64,000 bases of DNA from an uncultured Anaerolineae bacterium (GCA_938022205.1 CALIEB010000003.1:62001-126000), one strand, 5' to 3'; positions 27,733-36,809 are shown, counted from the first letter of the stretch. Made by a program: numbers and translations. The notes: a model not told the origin generated them from the letters alone.

Positions 27733-29097
27733 ATGACCACACCTAACCAAACGACGATTCGCTGTGCCGCGTGTAATCAGCCTTTTGCCGCACAAGTGCG
27801 TGTATTGGTGGACGCACAAGCCGACCCGCAGGGCAAAGCACTGCTTGTAAGCGGTCGCTTAAACCAATTTCCTTGCCCGCATTGCGGTTATGTTAATCAT
27901 GTGCTTGCACCTGTACTCTATCATGACCCCGCCAAAGAGCTGCTGATTGCCTGTGTGCCGATGGAAGTGTCCATGCGCAGCAGTGGTACGTCAGAAGAAA
28001 AGATTGTCGGCGATTTGCTCAACGAACTCACGCGCACGATTCCTAAGGAACAATTCCGCGCCTACATGTTTAGCCCCAAGCGTGCGCTGACCATGCAAGG
28101 ACTGATTGACCAAATCATGGAAGCCGATGGCATCACGCCTGATATGGTTAAGGCACACCGTGCGCGTGTCGAACTGATTCAAAAGCTGCTTGAAGCAAAC
28201 GACGAAGTGACAATTAAGCAGCTGATTGAAGCACACGACAGTGAGATTAACCAAGCGTTTTTTCAGACAGTAACCGCGATGGGGCAGCGTCTAGCGATGG
28301 AAGGGCGCGACGATATCGCTCAGCTGCTAGCGGACATTCAACAAGATATCCTGATGTACTCGAGCTTTGGGCGTGAGCTGGCAGCGCAGCGGCAAAACTA
28401 TGAAGCGATTGTGCGCGAAGTCTTCGAGGCAACGCAAGCACTCCCTGATGATGCAACCTATGACGACCTTATTGCCGTGGCGGTGCGATACGCTGATGAC
28501 GACGTGCGTCTGCAGGTACTTGTGAGTTTAATGCACAAGGCGTTTGATGAGGACTTCTTTGCGCGCTTTACGCAGCTTATCAGCAAAGCCCCCTTGACTG
28601 CGCGCGACAAGCTGCAGTTCGTGTATGAGCGCATCAAGCAGCTTTTGGGTATGATTCAAGAGCAAGACCGTCAAGTCCTAGAGCGCGCCGCGCAGTTCTT
28701 GCAGATCTTGGTCAAGAGTCCAAAACCACGCGAGCTGATTGATGCTAACATTGAGTTGATTGACAATCACTTTATGGCGGTTTTGACGACGAACATCGAA
28801 GATGCGCAGCGTCGGCAAGATTTGCGCACCTTGAATGCCCTGCAGGAGATTTATCAGCACGTTTTGTCTGTTTTGCAGGAGCATATGCCGTCGGAATTGC
28901 GCTTTATCAATGAACTGCTCGGCGTGGCGGATGACGCAACCATGCAGCAGATGATTGCGCAACAGATAGGTGACTATGACGAGGGCTTGCTGTCAATCTG
29001 CGATGAAGTCGAGAAAATTCTTGCACAGCAGGGACATAACGGCGCGTTAGACCGTTTGGCGCGCATCCGCGAACTGCTTCAGCAGCATTTAAGCTAG
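27733..29097 (+). CDS. CpXC-domain protein
   Basis: 454 residues. The N-terminal CpXC domain (about 1-85) has IRCAACNQPF and, after a spacer, FPCPHCGYVNHVLAPVLYHD, giving two C-x-x-C pairs likely to bind zinc; the domain was named for this CPxC-like pattern and has no known function. The remaining 370 residues are all-helical, rich in Gln/Leu/Asp, with no membrane helix. GGAGA upstream of the ATG. Probably co-transcribed with the histidine kinase before it, which may link it to signalling; this is inference. Confidence 0.8.
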   Translation: MTTPNQTTIRCAACNQPFAAQVRVLVDAQADPQGKALLVSGRLNQFPCPHCGYVNHVLAPVLYHDPAKELLIACVPMEVSMRSSGTSEEKIVGDLLNELTRTIPKEQFRAYMFSPKRALTMQGLIDQIMEADGITPDMVKAHRARVELIQKLLEANDEVTIKQLIEAHDSEINQAFFQTVTAMGQRLAMEGRDDIAQLLADIQQDILMYSSFGRELAAQRQNYEAIVREVFEATQALPDDATYDDLIAVAVRYADDDVRLQVLVSLMHKAFDEDFFARFTQLISKAPLTARDKLQFVYERIKQLLGMIQEQDRQVLERAAQFLQILVKSPKPRELIDANIELIDNHFMAVLTTNIEDAQRRQDLRTLNALQEIYQHVLSVLQEHMPSELRFINELLGVADDATMQQMIAQQIGDYDEGLLSICDEVEKILAQQGHNGALDRLARIRELLQQHLS

Positions 29098-29112
29098 GTG
29101 ATTGGCTGACGG

Positions 29113-29146
29113 TTTGCCTACGGTAGTCCAAATCACACTAGGCAAA
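29113..29146. repeat. Inverted repeat downstream of the CpXC gene
   Basis: TTTGCCTA (29113-29120) and TAGGCAAA (29139-29146) are perfect complements with an 18-base loop; CTGAC (29106-29110) and GTCAG (29157-29161) could extend the stem. No T-run follows, so it is not a clear terminator. Confidence 0.35.
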
Positions 29147-29215
29147 AATTGGCTTTGTCAGTATCTTCATAGCTAACTCTGTTCGATATGGCAATACTAA
29201 CCGTAAGAGGTGAGC

Positions 29216-30637
29216 ATGATGCAAAACAAGAAACGTTTTGTAAGCAGTCTGTTTGGCGCGTTGCTGCTGACGTTGATGGCGGTACTGACAGTGAGCGCAC
29301 AGCAACCAACTGCCACACCAACCGATCCGGCATGGCTGGCGTTTTCGGCTGCGCGTCAGTACGTGCAGCAAGAGAAAAAGGTTGATTTGACTTTGGTGCG
29401 CCGCTGGGAATTTTATCAGGACGATTGGAGTACCGCCAACGCTGAGCATCCGCAGCGCGCGGCAGGCATTGACGGCTGTGTGTCGACCAAAAGCATCGTC
29501 TTGGCGCGCCCTATTTTCTACGGGTGGACGGTGATTATCGTCAGCTTGCGTGGCGAAACGTATGTGACCCGCGTGAGCTTTGACACCCGCGACGTGGCAC
29601 TGTGTGATATTGGGGTCTCGCGCATTACGAACGCTGCGCAAGCCACGCCCGTGCCTGCGGATAGCAGCTTGCCCGCGCCTGTGGCGGGGTCTGCTGCTAT
29701 TGGCGGCTTTGAGCTTGGCGGTCACGTGCAGGCGGGCTTAGTCGAGAGAACGGTCAACGCGATGCGTACAGCGGGCATGACATGGGCAAAGCTGCAGGTG
29801 CGCCATGATACGCCTTTGAGCTATGCCACGAATTTCTTGGCGGACGCGAAGGCAAAAGGCTTCAAGGTCTTATTTAGCATGCTTGGCGACCACAATCGCC
29901 TTGCGGTCGACTTTGACGGCGAGGTCAAAACCTTTGCTGACCGTGCGGCGGCTTTAGCGGCGGCAGGTGCGGATGCTATTGAGGTTTGGAACGAGCCTAA
30001 CTTTGCCCGCGAGTGGATACGCGGTCAAGTGAGCGGTGCTAGTTATGTGCGTTTGCTGGCTCCTGTTTCGGTGGCTATTCGCAATGCCAACAAGAAAACG
30101 ATGATTATCAGCGCAGCTCCTACGCCTACTGGCTTTTACGGTGCGGCAGGATGTACAGAGGACGGCTGTAACGATGACGTGTGGATGAGACAAGTCGCTG
30201 AAGCCGGCGGCGCGCAGTATTTTGACTGCCTTGGCTTGCACTATAACGAAGGCACGACCCCGCCCAGTGCGAACAGCGGGCAAGCACAAGCCAGCTACTA
30301 CCCGACCTACTTCTTCGGCGCGAACACCTCGCGTGGGCAGCAGTTCTTTCCCGGCAAGCCTGTGTGCTACACCGAGCTGGGCTATCTGACGGGTGAAGGC
30401 TACTCGCGTCCTATTCCTGGAACATTTGGCTGGGCGGCGCGCACCACTGTGGCACAGCAAGCCGCTTGGTTGGCGGAAGCGGCGGTGCTAGCCGCGCAGC
30501 GCGGTGTGCGCTTGATGATTGTTTGGAACGTGGACTTCACGCGCTTTGACGACGACCCGATGGGTGGTTACGCGATTATTCGTCCTGATGGCTCTTGCCC
30601 TGCCTGCATTGAGCTTGGTAAGGTCATGAAGAAGTAA
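29216..30637 (+). CDS. Secreted clan-A glycosidase-like protein
   Basis: A signal peptide of about 27 residues (MQNKKRF, hydrophobic stretch, VSAQ) leads into an N-terminal region of about 120 residues of unknown type, then a TIM-barrel-like domain. The acid/base motif is AIEVWNEPNFAREW near residue 258 and PVCYTELGYL near 380 holds the probable nucleophile, so both catalytic glutamates are kept. Substrate unknown. AAGAGG at 29205-29210 is right for ATG 29216 or 29219; a GTG at 29210 overlaps that site. Closed by a strong terminator. Confidence 0.72.
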   Translation: MMQNKKRFVSSLFGALLLTLMAVLTVSAQQPTATPTDPAWLAFSAARQYVQQEKKVDLTLVRRWEFYQDDWSTANAEHPQRAAGIDGCVSTKSIVLARPIFYGWTVIIVSLRGETYVTRVSFDTRDVALCDIGVSRITNAAQATPVPADSSLPAPVAGSAAIGGFELGGHVQAGLVERTVNAMRTAGMTWAKLQVRHDTPLSYATNFLADAKAKGFKVLFSMLGDHNRLAVDFDGEVKTFADRAAALAAAGADAIEVWNEPNFAREWIRGQVSGASYVRLLAPVSVAIRNANKKTMIISAAPTPTGFYGAAGCTEDGCNDDVWMRQVAEAGGAQYFDCLGLHYNEGTTPPSANSGQAQASYYPTYFFGANTSRGQQFFPGKPVCYTELGYLTGEGYSRPIPGTFGWAARTTVAQQAAWLAEAAVLAAQRGVRLMIVWNVDFTRFDDDPMGGYAIIRPDGSCPACIELGKVMKK

Positions 30638-30664
30638 GCGGTATCTCTGCTTTGGTCATACCTC

Positions 30665-30688
30665 AAGGCGACTTCGGTCGCCTTTTTT
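30665..30688 (+). terminator. Rho-independent terminator (UUCG loop)
   Basis: AAGGCGAC (30665-30672), loop TTCG, GTCGCCTT (30677-30684), then TTTT. A perfect 8-bp stem with a stable UUCG tetraloop. Confidence 0.9.
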
Positions 30689-30696
30689 GCTGTCTG

Positions 30697-31569
30697 CTAA
30701 CAGCCGAAATGCTCGAGGCGCACTTGGTACGCCTGTAGCACGCGCTGACCGTGGTCGTTAAAGTGTCCTTTGACTGTCTGGCTGTCAATCTCTGCGCTGG
30801 AAGCAGCTGTAGTAAGATGCGCTTGAAACTTGCGCCGTTTGCGCTGATATTCCCATTGTTCCAGCCGATTGCCCGCGCCGCCTTTCAGCGCACGCTCAGC
30901 AGCGTGTTTCCAGCGGCGTGTGGCAACTTCTTGACTTAGCGTAAAAGGCGTGCTGTTGGCTAAGAGCGTGTTAACCCAGGCGTTCTCTTGCCAAAGACGT
31001 TGGTAAACAGCTTGCCCATAGAGTGGCAGCATTTGCGCGATTTCATGAGCTACATAAAGGTCTTGGCGATTTTGCGCGAGGCGATTTTCGGCAACGACAT
31101 AGTTAGGACACAGAGACACACCACGCGCGCGTGCCCAATACACCAACACAATAGCCAAGCCACGTGCCAGCCAAACTCTATCCGCTGCGGTGACTAGCAT
31201 AAAGTCGATGTCGTCGTTGGCGTGGCTAGCGTTATGCATGGCGACCGCACCCGTGAGCGCGACCATGCGCACAAACGGCACGCTTGCGAGACGATGAGCG
31301 TAGGCTTTTGCGAGGTAGTGCAGACGATTGCTGTGCGCTTGGCGTGCTTGTCGCAGCGCGACAAGTTCGCTGCGGCTGCGCAGCGTAATAAACCCCTCGC
31401 AAACTTCTAAGCAGCGCGCTAAATAAGCAGACGTTTGCAGCACATACGCCAGCGTGTCTACATCAACAGGCTGGGGATGAATGAGGTAGCGGTGCAGTTC
31501 GCTAAATGTGAGCGGATAGCTAAAGATGTCGGCATACAGCACAGTGCGCAAAATAGCACGCTCAACCAC
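30697..31569 (-). CDS. Nucleotidyltransferase-like protein
   Basis: The N-terminal 80 residues resemble a winged-helix (AILRTVLYADIFSYPLTFSELHRYL split over two helices). Then VALTGAVAMHNASHANDDIDFMLVT, split by a short turn, looks like the pol-beta-type nucleotidyltransferase G-S...D-x-D signature, with Ala for Ser. A Leu/Arg-rich helical C-terminus follows. Related proteins occur in Chloroflexota and Deinococcota without known function. The start is GTG 31569. It is the last gene of a minus-strand group led by a response regulator, 48 bases after the preceding gene. Confidence 0.6.
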   Translation of the reverse strand: MVERAILRTVLYADIFSYPLTFSELHRYLIHPQPVDVDTLAYVLQTSAYLARCLEVCEGFITLRSRSELVALRQARQAHSNRLHYLAKAYAHRLASVPFVRMVALTGAVAMHNASHANDDIDFMLVTAADRVWLARGLAIVLVYWARARGVSLCPNYVVAENRLAQNRQDLYVAHEIAQMLPLYGQAVYQRLWQENAWVNTLLANSTPFTLSQEVATRRWKHAAERALKGGAGNRLEQWEYQRKRRKFQAHLTTAASSAEIDSQTVKGHFNDHGQRVLQAYQVRLEHFGC

Positions 31570-31617
31570 AGGAAAATCATTTCTTTTGTTGGCGATTGTT
31601 TACAAGTATAGTCCAAG

Positions 31618-33144
31618 TTATTCCCAACGCCAAACACTTAGGTCACTGAATGTGCATTGGGTGTTGAGCGTGTCGAAGTTTACGACGGCGTTGCCGATGC
31701 GTCCGCTGCTGCTGCTGTGTGCAAGCTCGCCTGCAAAAAAGCCGTTGACATAAAGCAGCGTGTTGCTTGTCTGAATAATCCATGTCAAGTGGGCGCGGGT
31801 TGCGCTACGTGAGCTTTCACCCCAAAAACCCCGCGTAAAGGCATCATTTTCGCGCAAGCTGATGCCGTGTCCGCCCGCGCTGTCCACATAGGCAAGCAAA
31901 TAGCTGTTGGTTTCGCTGTTGTCGTGTGCTGTTAAGCCGCAGCCATTAATGCCTTGCGTGCTGCCTTGCCAGCTTGCTGTGGCGATGAACACCAGTTGGT
32001 CGAAGAGAACGCCGCGCGCTAGCGGCACACGGCTTACACCGGCAAGGTTGTACGCGGCATCGCTTTGCGCAAGCGTGAACGCTTGCTCGTTTTGTGGCGG
32101 CATTAAGCCATAGCGCACGAGCTGGCGCGCCATGAAGTTGGCAGAGCCAACCACCAACACGTCGGGACGCAGGCGAGTGCTGTCGCTGCGGCGCGTTGGT
32201 ACTGTGAGGATGAGGTCGTCAAAAGTTGCCGCAACCGTGCCGTCGAGCGCGTTGGCGGTGGTGATGACAAAGCCGATACGTCCGCTGCGAACCGGCGCAG
32301 GTGACAGCACACTGCCAACGAACTGCCCATCGTACAGCAGCTCGAAACTCGCCCCATTTGCCAGCACGTCAAGGCGGAACGAGGTCTTGTCCGCTATAAT
32401 CGCTGGATGGCTTGTCCAATCGCGCAGAATGGTATCTTTGCCGTCTTGACGCTGCACAAATCGCCAGTTGCGTTGATGGTTAAGCAGCACAGTAGCGTAG
32501 TTATCCGCGTCTTGATAGCGCAGTACAAAGCCGATTTGCCATCCACTGCGGTAGCTGATGTTTTTGACGGTTGCGCTAAGATAGAACGTTTCGGCATTGG
32601 CGTTCTGATGAAGGGCGATGGCGGTTTGCTGGATGCCATCCTGCTGAAAGAGTAGTGTGCCGCCTAAAGTTGTCAGGCGCGGCGGATTGCTTTGCGAGGG
32701 GTTGAGCAGCGCGAGGTTAGGCGTGCCGCCAAAATTATCCCATAAGATGATCTCGCTGTAGCCCAGCAGCATGTGCAGTCGATAGCTGCCGGTGCTTCCG
32801 CCCGCGCCACGCACGACAACGCGATATTGTGCGGTTTGCGGTGCGCTAAAGCCTTCGATGCGCGCGTCGAGCTTGAAAGGCGCGTCGTAGTCGTCGCTGC
32901 TAGCGAGCGTGTCGCCGTTGGCATTGATGACGCTCAGCATGGGGTCAAACGTGCTTTCAAGCGGCTGCGCCCAGAACGACACCATCGCACCCTCGCGCAG
33001 CGACACTGTCCAAATTGCTTCAGGTGTGTCCGTGTCGATGCGCCCGTCAACAGGGCTGAGGTGGGTTAACGTGTCGGTTTGGGCGCGCGTGGGTAGCAGC
33101 ATGGCACTGAGCAGCAGCCACAGCAGCACGTAAGTGCGCCTCAT
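31618..33144 (-). CDS. Secreted protein with PPC-like and LamG-like domains
   Basis: An N-terminal signal peptide (RRTYVLLWLLLSAMLLP, cleavage near residue 21) shows export. Residues about 25-125 fit a bacterial pre-peptidase (PPC) beta-sandwich (DPMLSVINANGDTLASSDDY). Two concanavalin/LamG-like segments follow, about 135-310 (IILWDNFGG to AATFDDLILT) and 340-500 (SWRFEDL-type end, VNFDTLNTQCTFSDLSVW). No catalytic motif is seen; it could bind carbohydrate or cell-surface material. The ATG overlaps the end of the preceding membrane protein gene by four bases. Confidence 0.65.
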   Translation of the reverse strand: MRRTYVLLWLLLSAMLLPTRAQTDTLTHLSPVDGRIDTDTPEAIWTVSLREGAMVSFWAQPLESTFDPMLSVINANGDTLASSDDYDAPFKLDARIEGFSAPQTAQYRVVVRGAGGSTGSYRLHMLLGYSEIILWDNFGGTPNLALLNPSQSNPPRLTTLGGTLLFQQDGIQQTAIALHQNANAETFYLSATVKNISYRSGWQIGFVLRYQDADNYATVLLNHQRNWRFVQRQDGKDTILRDWTSHPAIIADKTSFRLDVLANGASFELLYDGQFVGSVLSPAPVRSGRIGFVITTANALDGTVAATFDDLILTVPTRRSDSTRLRPDVLVVGSANFMARQLVRYGLMPPQNEQAFTLAQSDAAYNLAGVSRVPLARGVLFDQLVFIATASWQGSTQGINGCGLTAHDNSETNSYLLAYVDSAGGHGISLRENDAFTRGFWGESSRSATRAHLTWIIQTSNTLLYVNGFFAGELAHSSSSGRIGNAVVNFDTLNTQCTFSDLSVWRWE

Positions 33145-33794
33145 GGCTTAGGCATCCACGCTGTAAAGTGGTCTTGCAGGTAGAGGATGGCGCGCACGAA
33201 GTCTTCATGGGTCATTTCCGCGCCGTCTTGGTTGCGGTGTCCTTCAGCGCGCAGCAGTCGCCGCATGATACCCGCTTGACGCAGGTCACTGTCTTCTTTC
33301 TTGGGCTTGGCAAGCAGCGTGAAGCTCTTCGACATGGGCAGCTCTTCAAACTTATCTGGCGCGCAAAATGTGTAAAAGGTGAGGTACGTGTCGTCTTGTT
33401 CTAGCGCGACAGCGGTGACGTGCCAACCTTTTTTGACGCGGCTGCCGCGCTTGACGATAAAATGCCAAAATAGCGCGTTGACTTGCAATTGTGGATTGAG
33501 GACGGCTTCAGGGGTGTCGTGCTTGGTTAAAGCCAATTGCTCAGGGCTAAGTGTCAGCACGCGCCCGCTGTGCCAACGTCCCTTGAGCAAGCGGTCAACG
33601 CCGTTCGTGACCAGTACGCCTAGCACGATAGCGATAAGTCCGCTAAGCAGCAGCGCGTCAGGAAACACAAACGTGTTCAGCAGCAGCGTGAACAGCACAA
33701 CGCTCGCCAACAGGGTCAAACATCCTACGAGGCGGATGCCGGAGTGTTCGTGGTCGACTGTGAACGCCAGCGTTTGAGGTGAAGAATGCGTCAT
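33141..33794 (-). CDS. Two-helix membrane protein, unknown function
   Basis: 217 residues from ATG 33794 (an in-frame upstream start at 33815 is possible). Two hydrophobic helices lie at about 22-44 and 48-70, and the remaining C-terminal 145 residues are a soluble, mixed-charge domain. No family recognised. It sits between a methyltransferase and a secreted PPC protein in a tight minus-strand operon, with which it overlaps by four bases, so an envelope role is plausible. Confidence 0.6.
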   Translation of the reverse strand: MTHSSPQTLAFTVDHEHSGIRLVGCLTLLASVVLFTLLLNTFVFPDALLLSGLIAIVLGVLVTNGVDRLLKGRWHSGRVLTLSPEQLALTKHDTPEAVLNPQLQVNALFWHFIVKRGSRVKKGWHVTAVALEQDDTYLTFYTFCAPDKFEELPMSKSFTLLAKPKKEDSDLRQAGIMRRLLRAEGHRNQDGAEMTHEDFVRAILYLQDHFTAWMPKP

Positions 33795-33836
33795 AGGCAG
33801 CACACCAAGCAGCACTAGGTTTTTCTGTGCGCTATT

Positions 33837-34589
33837 TTAACGCTTTTGCGCGACGAAGATAACCCTTGATGCGCTTGTTTTGCCTACTTCAACCTTGTCG
33901 AGGTTGGGTTTTAACACGTGACGCACGTCAAAGCCGTTGCGCTGCAACAGCTGCGCTATGGCTAGCACGGGGTAGCCGCGCAGCACCAATGTCATGTTTT
34001 CGCGGCGGTAAAGCGATTCGGCTGTGCTGCGAAAAGATGTGTAATGTAACGTAAGAATTTGGCGGTCGTAATCGTAGTCCGTTTGTGCCAGCAGCAGGTG
34101 GGCTTTTTGGTCTTGTATTAGGCGTACGCTGGGGTTTTTTAGCTCAATCAAGCCTTCGATGGTGTGCAGGTCGAACACAAAGAGCTGATGTGGCTTTAAG
34201 ACAGCGTGCGCGTTTTGGATGACGGTTTGGAAATCATTGAGGCTTTCGATTTCGTTAAAGACGCTGATAGCAACAACGAGGTCAGCGTCGCTGACATTGA
34301 GTTTGTTGCGGATGTCACCTTGCTGCCCTGTGAACGCTAGCACTTGGCTGCCAAAGGTCTGTTCGGCTTGTGCCAACATCTCAGGCGAAGCGTCAATGCC
34401 TGTCACGATATATTGATGCTTGGCAATCCAAAGGGAACTGTCACCCGCGCCGCAGCCCAAATCAACAATATACCTGCCCATCCAACCGTCTTGTTGAATG
34501 AACGTAAACAGGCGCGGCATTAAGTCGCGGGCGAAAAGCCCTAGCCCAAGCACGCTGTAAAGCGACGCAAGCTGCTTATAGGCACTCAT
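33837..34589 (-). CDS. Class I SAM-dependent methyltransferase
   Basis: 250 residues. Motif I VDLGCGAGDSSLWIA is near residue 40, the acidic end of strand 2 in VTGIDASPEML, motif II in DLVVAISVFNEI and the post-motif LKPHQLFVFDLH. These fit a small-molecule or protein class I methyltransferase; substrate unknown. Its ATG overlaps the response regulator stop by four bases, indicating co-translation and suggesting regulated expression. Confidence 0.85.
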   Translation of the reverse strand: MSAYKQLASLYSVLGLGLFARDLMPRLFTFIQQDGWMGRYIVDLGCGAGDSSLWIAKHQYIVTGIDASPEMLAQAEQTFGSQVLAFTGQQGDIRNKLNVSDADLVVAISVFNEIESLNDFQTVIQNAHAVLKPHQLFVFDLHTIEGLIELKNPSVRLIQDQKAHLLLAQTDYDYDRQILTLHYTSFRSTAESLYRRENMTLVLRGYPVLAIAQLLQRNGFDVRHVLKPNLDKVEVGKTSASRVIFVAQKR

Positions 34590-35302
34590 GTGGCGGGGCC
34601 ACCTTTCGGCATAATGTACCCTTCGTTGGGTACGGTGACAATGTAGCGCGGGTGACGCGGGTTCTCTTCAATTTTTTGGCGCAGGCGCGAGATGTTGACG
34701 CGCAGCACAGAAGGGTCTTCGATTTCTTCACCCCACACCAGATGAATTAGCTCATCGTATGTTAGCACTTTGCCGGCCTGGCGTGCTAACGCTAGCAGGA
34801 TGTTATACTCGGTGGGTGTGAGGTGTAACCGCTTGTCTTGTAAGAAAGTTTGGCGGCGCGCAAGGTCAAACCGCAGACCGCGCACTTGTAGGAGTGTTTC
34901 TGCTGTTGGCGTGATGGTGACACGCCGCAAAAGCGCACGCACGCGCGCTACCAGCTCTTCGGGGTTAAAGGGCTTGGTGAGGTAGTCGTCTGCTCCTGCG
35001 TTGAGCGCGTAAATGCGGTCGTTGTCTGTGCCACGTCCGCTGAGAACAATGAGCGGCAGCGACGAATAAGCGCGCAACGTTTCTAGCACTTGCAGCCCAT
35101 GCATGTCGGGCAAGCCTAAATCTAACAGTACAAGGTCAGGCGTTTGGTTGGCAATTTCGTTGAGGGCAACTTTGCCTCTGTCTACGGCTTGGGTGTGAAA
35201 GCCCGCGTCGCTTAGCACAATGCTCACCACCTCAGCGGTGTCGTCGTCATCCTCGACGATAAGAATGTTCAAAGTTTGCTCTTCTGCGGCTGCTGCTACC
35301 AT
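34586..35302 (-). CDS. OmpR/PhoB-family response regulator (KdpE-like)
   Basis: 238 residues. The receiver domain (about 11-125) has the acidic pocket EDDDD at 17-21, phospho-acceptor Asp61 in LLDLGLPD and the Lys in LTKPF. The C-terminal winged helix (about 140-235) has LTPTEYNILLALARQAGKVL and VNISRLRQKIE, as in OmpR/KdpE. No kinase gene is adjacent; kinases at 26149 and 47894 are possible partners. It leads a five-gene minus-strand operon. Confidence 0.92.
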   Translation of the reverse strand: MVAAAAEEQTLNILIVEDDDDTAEVVSIVLSDAGFHTQAVDRGKVALNEIANQTPDLVLLDLGLPDMHGLQVLETLRAYSSLPLIVLSGRGTDNDRIYALNAGADDYLTKPFNPEELVARVRALLRRVTITPTAETLLQVRGLRFDLARRQTFLQDKRLHLTPTEYNILLALARQAGKVLTYDELIHLVWGEEIEDPSVLRVNISRLRQKIEENPRHPRYIVTVPNEGYIMPKGGPAT

Positions 35303-35339
35303 AATAAAACACCTGTTTAACTAACCCATAACATCTTTT

Positions 35340-35369
35340 ATTGTAGTGTAAAACAGGGTTTTCGCACAA
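35340..35369 (-). promoter_or_regulatory. Possible promoter of the response-regulator operon
   Basis: On the minus strand TTGTGC is followed after 18 bases by TACAAT (35340-35345). The -35 box is weak. Confidence 0.35.
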
Positions 35370-35428
35370 TAAAAAAGCCGGGCAATTTTGCCAAATGGGT
35401 GGGGAAAAGATAAAATGCGTTGGGGAGA

Positions 35429-35501
35429 TGGGCGATAAGGGACTCGAACCCCTAACTTACTCGGTGTAAACGAGTTACTCTGCCAATTGAGTTAATCGCC
35501 C
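35429..35501 (-). tRNA. tRNA-Val (anticodon TAC)
   Basis: Reads on the minus strand as a 73-base cloverleaf: acceptor GGGCGAT pairs with ATCGCCC, discriminator A, anticodon stem ACTCG/CGAGT with loop TTTACAC giving anticodon TAC, and T-arm with GGTTCGAGTCC. CCA is not encoded. Confidence 0.97.
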
Positions 35502-35515
35502 GTGTTCTTTAGAGG

Positions 35516-35545
35516 ATTATAAGGCAAACAAAGGCACAACGTCAA
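35516..35545 (-). promoter_or_regulatory. Promoter of tRNA-Val
   Basis: Minus strand TTGACG (35540-35545), 18-base spacer, perfect TATAAT (35516-35521), ending about 15 bases before the tRNA 5' end. Confidence 0.8.
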
Positions 35546-35561
35546 TCCTAAAGGTTTACGC

Positions 35562-36251
35562 ATGCGTTCAAAGTATGAAAAAGAGCTGTATCAAGAGGCG
35601 GCACGCATCACAGCCTTGTGTACAAAAGCAGGCTTGTTCGCACGGGCTGACCCCACGTCCTTGCGTGCCTATCAACTCAAACTCGACATTGCACGGGCGG
35701 GCGCGCCTTGCGGTCAGCTTAGTGTGTACTATGCGCCCTCCACGCGCACTTTCAAGCACGTCCTTAACGAAATACGCGACGCGGCGGTGGCGCATCAGCT
35801 GCGCCAGCTGCTGGGCATACCAGAGCCACACGCCAAAGAAATTCCTGCTCAAGGCGTTCAGCTTTACGTAGATGGTTCGTATATTGACGGGCGCGTGGGA
35901 TACGGCGCGGTCATTTTGCGCGATGGCGTGGTGCTGCATACGCTGCGCGGGCGCGTGTATGAGGATGTTGCGCTGCGGCAAGTGGCGGGTGAACTCAAAG
36001 CGGCGATGGAGGCTCTGTCGTGGTGTGCCGCAAACGGCATTCACGAGGTGCAGCTTCTCTATGATTATGAGGGCGTTGAGAAGTGGGCAACCCGCAAGTG
36101 GAAGGCTAATAAGCTGCTGACACAAGCCTACCAGCTTTATATGGCGGATTGCCCTGTGAACATTCGCTGGCAAAAAGTGGCAAGCCACAGCGGCACGCGC
36201 TGGAATGACGAGGCAGACCGCCTTGCCAAGCAGGGTGCGCTGGGGCAGTAG
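35562..36251 (+). CDS. RNase H-like protein with unknown N-terminal domain
   Basis: The C-terminal 150 residues are an RNase HI fold: LYVDGSYIDG (first Asp), VAGELKAAMEAL (Glu), LLYDYEGVEKW (Asp) and WNDEADRLAKQG (last Asp), so the D-E-D-D catalytic set is complete. It should cut the RNA strand of RNA-DNA hybrids. The first 95 residues are not the viroplasmin/HBD module often found before RNase H; they look alpha-helical and unfamiliar. Divergent from tRNA-Val; followed tail-to-tail by dcd. Confidence 0.8.
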   Translation: MRSKYEKELYQEAARITALCTKAGLFARADPTSLRAYQLKLDIARAGAPCGQLSVYYAPSTRTFKHVLNEIRDAAVAHQLRQLLGIPEPHAKEIPAQGVQLYVDGSYIDGRVGYGAVILRDGVVLHTLRGRVYEDVALRQVAGELKAAMEALSWCAANGIHEVQLLYDYEGVEKWATRKWKANKLLTQAYQLYMADCPVNIRWQKVASHSGTRWNDEADRLAKQGALGQ

Positions 36252-36254
36252 CGG

Positions 36255-36809
36255 CTAAATTTTGGGTGGGGTCACGCCGCGCTGCCCTTGATATTTGCCT
36301 TTTTTGTCAGCGTAGGAAACTTCACACGGCTCATCGCCCTCAAAGAACAGCACTTGCGCGATGCCTTCGTTGGCGTAAATGCGGGCAGGCAGCGGTGTCG
36401 TGTTGCTAATTTCTAGGGTCACGTGTCCTTCCCATTCGGGCTCAAATGGCGTGACGTTGACGATTTGACCACAGCGCGCGTAAGTGCTTTTGCCCAAGCA
36501 AATCGTCAGCACCCCGCGTGGGATACGAAAGTATTCTATGCTGCGCGCCAACGCGAACGAATTGGGCGGGATGATGCACACGTCGCCCTCAAAGTCCACG
36601 AACGATTGCGGCGCAAAGTTTTTAGGGTCAACCACCGCGCTGTAAACATTGGTGAAAATTTTGAACTCTCGCGAGACGCGCATGTCGTAGCCATAGGACG
36701 ACAGCCCGTAGCTGACAACCCCTTGCCTTACTTGATTTTCTTCAAATGGCTCAATCATGCCGTGTTCGCGCGCCATCTTGCGTATCCAATGGTCTGGTTT
36801 TAAGCCCAT
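36255..36809 (-). CDS. dcd: dCTP deaminase
   Basis: Deaminates dCTP to dUTP for dTTP synthesis. 184 residues with the trimeric dUTPase-like fold signatures [34 protein letters not shown] (catalytic Glu region, split in the middle) and [24 protein letters not shown]. Whether it is mono- or bifunctional (with dUTPase activity) cannot be read here. GAGGAG just upstream of the ATG. Starts 30 bases after argS. Confidence 0.95.
   Translation of the reverse strand: MGLKPDHWIRKMAREHGMIEPFEENQVRQGVVSYGLSSYGYDMRVSREFKIFTNVYSAVVDPKNFAPQSFVDFEGDVCIIPPNSFALARSIEYFRIPRGVLTICLGKSTYARCGQIVNVTPFEPEWEGHVTLEISNTTPLPARIYANEGIAQVLFFEGDEPCEVSYADKKGKYQGQRGVTPPKI

Noticed and set aside
35370-35428. Possible terminator downstream of tRNA-Val
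   Set aside because: The stem is only about four base pairs (GGCA/TGCC) before a T-run, too weak to report as a feature.
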